DNA of 8,229 nucleotides from an uncultured Collinsella sp. (lineage in GTDB: Bacteria > Actinomycetota > Coriobacteriia > Coriobacteriales > Coriobacteriaceae): the NCBI GenBank assembly GCA_958423535.1, contig CATZRJ010000060.1:1-8229 (forward strand). Direction: 5' to 3'. The notes below the pieces were generated by a model that saw only the letters and a list, made by a program, of their open reading frames with translations, made no database searches and had not been told where the DNA came from. Within the stretch, counting starts at the first letter, position 1. Each line of letters starts with the position of its first letter. The translations under genes and the position numbers were made by a program. This document shows positions 1 to 4,780 of this stretch, piece by piece.

Positions 1-630
1 CTGCCGCTGCAGATGTCCATCACCGAGGACATTGAGGTCATCCGTCATTACGTCGATATCGCCGACGGCATCGCCATTCCCGGCGGCCCCGATGTCAATC
101 CCAAACGTTGGGGCGATGATCGACCCTACGACCCCACCCTCTGCTGCGAGATCCGCGATAGTTTTGAGTTTAAGCTGGTCAGCGAGGTGCTCCGTGCCAA
201 AAAGCCGCTCTTTACCACCTGCCGCGGCACGCAACTGCTCAACGTCGCCACCGGCGGCACCCTGTGCATGGACGTGCCGAGCCTGGGCGCGCGCGAGGGC
301 CGCACGCAGTGGCGCCATACCCACGTGCTCAACGACCCTGTGCATCCTGTCGAGGTCGTGCCGGGCTCGCTGCTGGAGCGCGCGGTTGGCGGGCACAGGC
401 TGATCCAGACCAACTCCGCACATCACTGCTGCGTCGATCGTCTGGGTAAGAGCACGCGCTTGGTCGCCAAGGCAACCGACGGCGTTCCCGAGTGCATCGA
501 AGTCGAAGGCCAGCCGTTCTGTCTGGGTGTGCAATGGCATCCCGAGTACACCTGGCAGACGCTCGAGACCGACTTTAACCTGTGGAAGTCGTTTGTCGAG
601 GCAGCGTCCAAGGTAAAGCGGGCCCGTTAA
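1..630 (+). CDS. Peptidase C26 / gamma-glutamyl-GABA hydrolase-like class I amidotransferase, 5' truncated
   Basis: The frame is open from base 1, so the start lies upstream of the window; about 209 residues are visible, and family members are usually about 240-260. Counting from the in-frame ATG at 13, the class I glutamine amidotransferase core is clear. There is an N-terminal IPGGPDVNP segment, a nucleophile elbow TTCRGTQLLNV with catalytic Cys70, the NSAHHC segment, and the GVQWHPE motif giving the catalytic His176 and Glu178. This matches the PuuD/COG2071 family, cytosolic enzymes that cleave gamma-glutamyl amide bonds such as gamma-glutamyl-GABA in polyamine breakdown. The substrate here is not shown by the sequence; the family also contains peptidoglycan and folate gamma-glutamyl hydrolases. 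The usual Gly before the Cys in GxCRG is Thr. The gene ends with TAA and is followed by a hairpin; it converges on the ABC operon. Family call confident, substrate uncertain. Confidence 0.88.
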   Translation: MPLQMSITEDIEVIRHYVDIADGIAIPGGPDVNPKRWGDDRPYDPTLCCEIRDSFEFKLVSEVLRAKKPLFTTCRGTQLLNVATGGTLCMDVPSLGAREGRTQWRHTHVLNDPVHPVEVVPGSLLERAVGGHRLIQTNSAHHCCVDRLGKSTRLVAKATDGVPECIEVEGQPFCLGVQWHPEYTWQTLETDFNLWKSFVEAASKVKRAR

Positions 631-664
631 CTCGCAAACCACTCAGGTTAAAGCCTCCTATGCC

Positions 665-710
665 AGCGGGGGCGGACACCAGCAACGGTGCCCGCCCCCG
701 CTGTATTTGG
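665..710 (+). terminator. GC-rich hairpin terminator after the C26 gene
   Basis: An 11-bp perfect stem (AGCGGGGGCGG at 665-675 with CCGCCCCCGCT at 692-702) continues inward, after one mismatch, with CACC/GGTG around a six-base loop. The hairpin starts 35 bases after the C26 stop and sits between convergent genes. The tail on the plus strand (GTATTTGG) is only weakly T-rich and the minus-strand tail is not T-rich. It is probably the terminator for the plus-strand gene and may also help stop minus-strand transcripts from the ABC operon. Confidence 0.65.
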
Positions 711-741
711 TATGCTCGGTATGGTCATCCCTCACAAACAA

Positions 742-1560
742 TCAAAGAAATCTCGACCGCAATCGGTCGACGGCAAAGCAAATGGCAAAAACGCTTGCTA
801 CGTTTATTAGGCAGTCAATTAGAATCGAAATGCATTGACTATTCCCCAACGGGGTCACGCCGCAAATCCACATGAGCATCGAAGCTGGAAGCGGAAGCAT
901 GGAATTGGCCCCGAGCTGTATGCAGATCGCTACAACGTTGACAAGCAACAGCATGCCAATCGGACCGAAGCCGGATCCAAAATAGGAAACAGCAATCACG
1001 CAAGAAACCACGTATGCAAGGCAGGCAGCGGCAGCAAGAACAAGTCGATAGCAAAATACATGCAGGTTGAAATACTGTTGAGCATCTAAAACGATCGCGC
1101 AGTTAAGGCAGTACAAAACGACACTCGACAGGACAAACGCGCCCAAAAGGGCAAAAGAAGACAGCACCACTCGCGCAACGATAGCGCACACACGCTTCCC
1201 TCCCCGAGCCTCCGACAACCCCCACGGTTCCTCAATAAAGCCCGAACTGACAAAGCGCGGCACAATGCAAGCCGCGATGAACGGAAAGAACAATGCATGA
1301 GCCAACGGGGCTACGTTGAACAGCAGCCCGCGAAAAACCTCTGCATTACCAAATAGAAGGACATCCTCTGCCGACAGCCGAAGCGTCGGGTCTGGGAAAA
1401 AGCCCAAGAAACTGTTCTCACGGAGGCTACAGAACCACATCGGGAAAGAATTAAGCTGCAATACCACCATGCACGCATAAATTACCAGGATTAAGGCGTA
1501 CGTCCATTTGCTCGCATGCTTCAATTCTGAATGAAGGAATCTTCTAGTCTGACGAGCCAT
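742..1560 (-). CDS. ABC-2 type exporter permease subunit 2 (hypothetical membrane protein)
   Basis: This is the last gene of the ABC operon, a predicted integral membrane protein of 272 residues. Hydrophobic segments lie at about 20-36, 83-101, 128-158 (long, possibly two), 171-193, 198-216 and 242-264, with a basic N-terminus (MARQTRRF) and C-terminus (DRLRSRF). There is no catalytic motif. The pattern fits the poorly conserved ABC-2/BcrB/LanE-G permeases that pair with a BcrA-type ATPase. I chose the ATG at 1560 because GGGGGTG lies 6 bases upstream; an in-frame GTG at 1578 is possible but has weaker support. The start overlaps the end of the preceding permease gene by 17 bases, implying translational coupling. 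Base composition is lower in GC than the flanking genes. The transporter assignment rests mainly on context; the transported compound is unknown. Confidence 0.75.
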   Translation of the reverse strand: MARQTRRFLHSELKHASKWTYALILVIYACMVVLQLNSFPMWFCSLRENSFLGFFPDPTLRLSAEDVLLFGNAEVFRGLLFNVAPLAHALFFPFIAACIVPRFVSSGFIEEPWGLSEARGGKRVCAIVARVVLSSFALLGAFVLSSVVLYCLNCAIVLDAQQYFNLHVFCYRLVLAAAACLAYVVSCVIAVSYFGSGFGPIGMLLLVNVVAICIQLGANSMLPLPASMLMWICGVTPLGNSQCISILIDCLINVASVFAICFAVDRLRSRFL

Positions 1561-2368
1561 TGAGCACACCCCCAGCACGAAAGCTCACGAGAGCGTAAAT
1601 CAATACCGATAGACAGCTGGCTACCTCGCCATATCCCAGAAGCGCCAGCTGCCCCATATCGCTATACCCAAGGGCACATCCGACTCCAAGGTACGGCCCC
1701 GGAAGAAAGAAGATCCATCGCAAGGACGGTATGGGCGTCTGAAGGTAAGTTCCGTAGAGCGTCAAGCTCATGACAAATCCGATTATTACCACAGCCCCGC
1801 TCAATACGGCGCAGCTTGTAATCCGATAGATGGTCACCGTCTCCAACGCAACCGATATCACCAATACGGCGTTGATTATCATCGCCGGCAAAAATACAGC
1901 TAGCATGCCATGCGAGTAGTTTTGCCCTCCACGTATTATGGCTATTGCAAAAAGAAGAAGGCAAAGCGCACTATATGCTACGCCAATTATTAAAGCAAAC
2001 GAAAACACATGTGCTAGGACCCCATTAAAGCGGGTAAGACCTCTTGCTGAAGAAATTCGGTGTCCCTCTTCATAGCCGCGCTCCTGTAAAATCGCCAGGC
2101 AAACGATGAGCGGAACGAACAGAGACGTGCCGGCAAAAGCACTGCGCACAAGGGACTCATCGGGTGCAGAAGGATCGATTACATTCCAGCAGAAACCAAT
2201 ATCCTCCCCAAAAACGCTATTGCCAAAGGCGAGCAACGTTGTTCCGTTTTTTAGAAAGACACCGAAGAGAAGGCCGAACGCCAGAATAAGCGCAAGACCA
2301 AACTTCGCCGGAAACATCCTGTGCAAACGCATCATATCTGCCTTTATGGGATGGATCGCCCGCTTCAT
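1544..2368 (-). CDS. ABC-2 type exporter permease subunit 1
   Basis: A 274-residue predicted membrane protein with a basic cytoplasmic N-terminus and about six membrane spans (roughly 24-39, 78-94, 118-144, 155-180, 184-204, 245-264). A long outward loop follows the first span (40-77), and a charged cytoplasmic stretch LQERGYEEGHRISSARG follows the second. That segment, with a Glu-rich coupling-type sequence after the second span, is typical of the ABC-2 permeases that dock on BcrA-like ATPases in bacitracin-resistance and lantibiotic-immunity exporters. The ATG at 2368 overlaps the TGA of the ATPase gene in an ATGA arrangement, so the two are translated together. It and the next gene probably form a heterodimeric membrane channel. 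Substrate not deducible. Confidence 0.8.
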   Translation of the reverse strand: MKRAIHPIKADMMRLHRMFPAKFGLALILAFGLLFGVFLKNGTTLLAFGNSVFGEDIGFCWNVIDPSAPDESLVRSAFAGTSLFVPLIVCLAILQERGYEEGHRISSARGLTRFNGVLAHVFSFALIIGVAYSALCLLLFAIAIIRGGQNYSHGMLAVFLPAMIINAVLVISVALETVTIYRITSCAVLSGAVVIIGFVMSLTLYGTYLQTPIPSLRWIFFLPGPYLGVGCALGYSDMGQLALLGYGEVASCLSVLIYALVSFRAGGVLNGSSD

Positions 2369-3126
2369 AGCGAGACCGCCTTCATCAAGCGCCTGTAATA
2401 CTCTTTTAGGGACGACGCCTCATCCCTTATGACGTCCATCGATTCCTTTTTCAGCAGTTCGCCGTCATGAATAAACACGCAACTTGTTGCAACTGATGCC
2501 AACTCATCCAAATCATGACTAGAGATGAGCATGGTCTTACCCTGTTCTCGATTCAATCGACCGATAAGGGCCCATATATTCTCGATGCCCAGCGGGTCCA
2601 ACCCATTTGCTGGCTCATCAAAAATAAGCAGATCAGTGTCACCCAACAAAGCCGTAGCTATATCAAGTCGCCGCTTCATTCCCAGAGAAAAACTGCTCAC
2701 GCTCTTTTTCTCATCGACGTCCAGCCCGACTAAGCTCAAAGCGCGAGGAACCTCACGTTTCTCATCAAGTCCCCATTCCGCACATCGGATTTGGAGATTC
2801 TCAGCCGCACTGAGGGATTGGTATGCTCCGCTGGAATCTGGCACATAGCCGACACGCGTCCGCATCAGACCAAGCTCTTTTTTTAATTTGCCTCCAAAGA
2901 GCTCCACGCTCCCCGACGACGACTCGCAGAGGCCCAGCACTATTTTAATAAGCGTGCTTTTACCCGCCCCGTTTGCACCAACAAGGGCACAGAGCTCAGA
3001 CTGATGCACCTCGAAGGAAACGTCATGCAAAACGCGCCGTTTCCCGTAGCGCTTTGACACCTTTGATAACTTTATCGCTGATGCGTTCATTGGCCTCCCG
3101 TTCTGCTTGATAGCAAAACCGCTCAT
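2365..3126 (-). CDS. ABC transporter ATP-binding protein, BcrA/lantibiotic-exporter type
   Basis: A complete 253-residue cytosolic ATPase. Visible motifs in order are Walker A GANGAGKST (about 49-57), a Q-loop region VGYVPD in which Asp stands where many ABC proteins have Gln, the signature FSLGMKRRLDIA (about 146-157), Walker B LLIFDEPANGLDP (about 166-178), and the H-loop ISSHD (about 201-205). The SLGMKRRL signature and the ISSHDLDELAS ending are typical of the bacitracin/lantibiotic immunity and ABC-2 exporter ATPases. It should power the two permeases encoded directly downstream. The ATG at 3126 is preceded by AAGGA at five bases; an internal ATG at 3090 has GGGAGG but only three bases away, and would give a more usual family N-terminus. 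A sigma70-like promoter lies immediately upstream. Function confident, substrate unknown. Confidence 0.93.
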   Translation of the reverse strand: MSGFAIKQNGRPMNASAIKLSKVSKRYGKRRVLHDVSFEVHQSELCALVGANGAGKSTLIKIVLGLCESSSGSVELFGGKLKKELGLMRTRVGYVPDSSGAYQSLSAAENLQIRCAEWGLDEKREVPRALSLVGLDVDEKKSVSSFSLGMKRRLDIATALLGDTDLLIFDEPANGLDPLGIENIWALIGRLNREQGKTMLISSHDLDELASVATSCVFIHDGELLKKESMDVIRDEASSLKEYYRRLMKAVSL

Positions 3127-3144
3127 ATCGTTCCTTCTTTCCTT

Positions 3145-3178
3145 TATCGTTTTCCATAGTTGTTATTGTTTTTCGATA
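3145..3178. promoter_or_regulatory. Candidate operator B, TATCG-N24-CGATA, over the ABC promoter
   Basis: Inverted half-sites TATCG (3145-3149) and CGATA (3174-3178) bracket exactly 34 bases and cover the -10 and probable start of transcription. The arms extend to 6 bp (TTATCG/CGATAA) including the flanking bases. The same outer half-sites with the same 34-base span occur at 4190-4223; 20 of 34 positions are identical. A further TATCGTT lies at 3126-3132, 19 bases from the one at 3145. Protein binding here would be expected to block the promoter. The link to a regulator is inferred. Confidence 0.45.
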
Positions 3179-3193
3179 ACTCATATTTGTCAA
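3165..3193 (-). promoter_or_regulatory. Sigma70-type promoter of the ABC operon
   Basis: On the minus strand a perfect -35 TTGACA (3188-3193) is followed after 17 bases by AACAAT (3165-3170), which matches four of six -10 positions. Transcription would start near 3158, leaving a leader of about 32 bases before the ATG at 3126. The preceding terminator ends at 3201, so the ABC genes form their own unit. The -10 lies inside the inverted TATCG site at 3145-3178. Confidence 0.65.
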
Positions 3194-3200
3194 GATAATC

Positions 3201-3232
3201 TAAAGGAAAGGACCCGTGTTAGACACGGGCCC
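3201..3232 (-). terminator. Intrinsic terminator of the DUF2975-regulator operon
   Basis: Read on the minus strand, GGGCCCGTGT and ACACGGGTCC form a 10-bp stem (one G-U pair) around a CTA loop, followed directly by TTTCCTTTA. It starts about 38 bases after the TAA of the small regulator gene and separates that operon from the ABC promoter. Confidence 0.85.
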
Positions 3233-3270
3233 CATCGCACTGATATTTCGTTTTAGCTGTTCGCTTTATG

Positions 3271-3600
3271 TTACTCGTCGCTCAAATCGACAGCGAAGAC
3301 TGATGTCGGAAGCGACGCCTCATTGCCTCCACCATTCCGCATCTGTCTCACGACATTTTTTGCGCGCTCGACAATAAGCTCCTCAAGCTCTTTCTCGCTC
3401 ACGCGCTGAATAATATCTCCCGGTTGACAATCAAGCTCATCACAGATATCGAGAAGCGTCTTTAGACGAATAGCTTTTATCTTTCCGTTTCTAAGCTTTG
3501 AAATATTAGCCGGAGTATGCCCCGTCGCCCGAATCAGATCAGCGCTGGTCTTTCCGGTCTTAAGCAGCTGCGTCTCAAGCTCGATGATGAGATAGCTCAT
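3271..3600 (-). CDS. Small Cro/CI (XRE)-family transcriptional regulator, YozG-like
   Basis: A 109-residue cytosolic DNA-binding protein. Residues 1-67 form one helix-turn-helix domain of the HTH_26/Cro-CI type: the turn is around SADLIRATGHTPANISKLRNG (helices about 19-26 and 29-38), followed by the family hallmark LLDICDELDCQPGDII (49-64). The tail, 68-109, is charged and then Gly/Ser-containing, and is longer than in most relatives (usually about 70-85 residues); a role in dimerisation or partner contact is a guess. The gene directly follows the DUF2975 gene. Its ribosome-binding site AGGAGG (3605-3610) overlaps that gene's TAG stop, so the two are translationally coupled. This pairing is common in Firmicutes and Actinobacteria (compare B. 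subtilis yoaS/yozG). A terminator follows. Likely autoregulates through the palindrome at 4190-4223. Confidence 0.9.
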   Translation of the reverse strand: MSYLIIELETQLLKTGKTSADLIRATGHTPANISKLRNGKIKAIRLKTLLDICDELDCQPGDIIQRVSEKELEELIVERAKNVVRQMRNGGGNEASLPTSVFAVDLSDE

Positions 3601-3608
3601 GTTTCCTC

Positions 3609-4169
3609 CTACACAAGCTCGTCAGACTGCTCTTGGAGCAGCGAGGCATAACTCCAGATCGCCGAGATACACAGACAGACAGCCGCGCCGATAAGCGACC
3701 CCGCATCAAAGGCAACACCTTGGCAAAACGCGATAACGAAGGAATGAGGCACGACGTAAAGCTCCAGCCCACCAATGGTAAGATTGACCGATCCGTAGGC
3801 ACCAATAAGCGAAACCGCGGCGTTAACAGCAAAGGCAAGCGCAAGAACACGGATAAGCCGCACATGCGTCTTGGTAAAGGGCGAGACGCCTCGCGAGATG
3901 TTACGGCTGATCCCACACAAAACGACAAGCGAAATACCCACAACGAGTGCCAGGCACAGTCCGCTTGGGATAACGATGCACCCACCATTGAGAAGCGTCA
4001 CGACACCGAAAGAATCGACAGAAGCAACGTTTGCAATCGCATACCAGATCACGTAAACAACCAACGCGGTAAAAGCGACGAGCATCCCTGCAAAAACGGC
4101 TGCCATGCAAAAACCAAGCTTCCTGATATTTTCGCCCGCCTTGGCCATACGCTGAACGCTGTTGGACAT
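3609..4169 (-). CDS. DUF2975 four-helix membrane protein
   Basis: A 186-residue integral membrane protein with four predicted spans (about 22-46, 68-86, 105-125, 155-175). Two features fit DUF2975: the motif GVSPFTKTHVRLIRVLAL after the second span, and a C-terminal LLQEQSDELV resembling the LQ-x-E-x-DE ending of the family. The biochemical role of DUF2975 is not established; it regularly travels with a small XRE regulator, as here, and may sense the membrane or restrain the regulator. I chose the ATG at 4169, which has GAGGGTGA just upstream; a longer frame reaches 4268, but its extra residues are not hydrophobic or family-like and would run through the palindrome at 4190-4223. Eight bases separate its stop from the regulator's start. 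Confidence 0.82.
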   Translation of the reverse strand: MSNSVQRMAKAGENIRKLGFCMAAVFAGMLVAFTALVVYVIWYAIANVASVDSFGVVTLLNGGCIVIPSGLCLALVVGISLVVLCGISRNISRGVSPFTKTHVRLIRVLALAFAVNAAVSLIGAYGSVNLTIGGLELYVVPHSFVIAFCQGVAFDAGSLIGAAVCLCISAIWSYASLLQEQSDELV

Positions 4170-4189
4170 ATACTCACCCTCATCGACTC

Positions 4190-4223
4190 TATCGTTATTC
4201 GAACAGTTTATCGAACAACGATA
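4190..4223. promoter_or_regulatory. Candidate operator A: 34-bp inverted repeat upstream of the DUF2975-regulator operon
   Basis: Arms TATCGTTATTCGA (4190-4202) and TCGAACAACGATA (4211-4223) are complementary at 12 of 13 positions around an 8-base centre (ACAGTTTA). The site lies 21 bases upstream of the DUF2975 ATG, where a promoter or leader would be. I could not identify a convincing -35/-10 pair here. Size, symmetry and position suggest a dimeric repressor site. An RNA hairpin is also possible, but there is no T-tract after it on either strand. Confidence 0.6.
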
Positions 4224-4281
4224 TGGATTGCATGCGGAAAGCCCCGCCAGTGCGCATAGCCCATTCACTAATCAGAAGGGG

Positions 4282-4376
4282 TGAGAGTGGATTTTTGGAC
4301 ACGTATCGAACGAGCGCGGATAATCTCCCACTTTGAGGCCGCCACCGGGCCTAAAACGGGAGATTATCCACTCTCA
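4282..4376. repeat. 95-bp element with 11-bp terminal inverted repeats and a nested 12-bp hairpin
   Basis: The ends TGAGAGTGGAT (4282-4292) and ATCCACTCTCA (4366-4376) are perfect inverted repeats. Inside, GGATAATCTCCC (4318-4329) pairs perfectly with GGGAGATTATCC (4358-4369), and within that AGGCC/GGCCT (4336-4340, 4348-4352) form a short top stem. The right-hand arm can pair with either left-hand copy but not both, because ATCC at 4366-4369 is shared. No target-site duplication is visible at the borders, and no T-tract follows, so it is not an ordinary terminator. It lies between the Hpt gene and the DUF2975 operon, both on the minus strand. A dispersed REP- or MITE-like repeat is one reading, a 3'-end RNA structure another. 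Confidence 0.7.
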
Positions 4377-4399
4377 TAGTCATCAAGGCTCGCAAGCTC

Positions 4400-4756
4400 T
4401 TATTCAGCCACCTCGCGCAGGGCCGACATCGTAGCCGCATATTGCTGCTGCAACGCATGCATTCCCTCGCGAGCGCCGTCAACGGCATCGGCGCCGCGCA
4501 GCGCCTCGGTCACCACGACCGCCGGCTCGTACAGATTATCGAATCCCAGGTTCTGGCTCACGCCCTTGAGCGTGTGCGCTGCCATAAACGCACCTTCGGC
4601 GTCTCCCGCCGCCATGGCGGCCTCCAGCTTGTCCATGCTCTCGTCATCCAAAAACTTGAGGGCAAAGCGGGCGAGCATTTCCTCGCCCATCAGCCGAGCG
4701 CACGCGTCATCATAATTGGCGCCGATCTTCTCATACGCCTCACGCATGGAAATCAT
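4400..4756 (-). CDS. Hpt (histidine phosphotransfer) domain protein
   Basis: A 118-residue, all-helical single-domain protein. The Hpt signature AAHTLKGVSQNLG places the phospho-accepting histidine at His61, with the usual Lys64 and Gly65 after it; the preceding EAAMAAGDAEGAFMAA helix and the following LYEPAVVVTEALR helix complete the four-helix bundle pattern. Such proteins carry phosphate between receiver domains in a cytosolic phosphorelay. The gene starts 24 bases after the stop of the GGDEF-REC-HD-GYP gene, with AAAGGAG ten bases before the ATG at 4756, so they are almost certainly co-transcribed. The adjacent receiver domain (Asp323) is the obvious partner. No histidine kinase is encoded in the window, so the upstream donor must be elsewhere. 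A second ATG at 4747 is less well spaced from the ribosome-binding site. Confidence 0.9.
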   Translation of the reverse strand: MISMREAYEKIGANYDDACARLMGEEMLARFALKFLDDESMDKLEAAMAAGDAEGAFMAAHTLKGVSQNLGFDNLYEPAVVVTEALRGADAVDGAREGMHALQQQYAATMSALREVAE

Positions 4757-4780
4757 GGATTAAAAACTCCTTTGGTCAAA

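Noticed and set aside
582..875. Open frame of 97 codons on the plus strand across the C26 gene end
   Set aside because: It runs through the terminator hairpin and into the permease gene in antisense, has no ribosome-binding site, and its product looks like random translation.
4190..4223. Palindrome as an intrinsic terminator
   Set aside because: The arms are AT-rich, there is no T-tract on either side, and it lies upstream of a start codon rather than after a stop.
3633..4259. Open frame of 208 codons on the plus strand opposite DUF2975
   Set aside because: Its product is rich in Arg, Asp, Asn and Lys with no domain, and it crosses the palindrome. The minus-strand protein has four clear membrane spans and family motifs.
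4282..4376. Repeat as a CRISPR unit or insertion-sequence end
   Set aside because: There is only one copy in the window, no spacers, no transposase and no visible target-site duplication.
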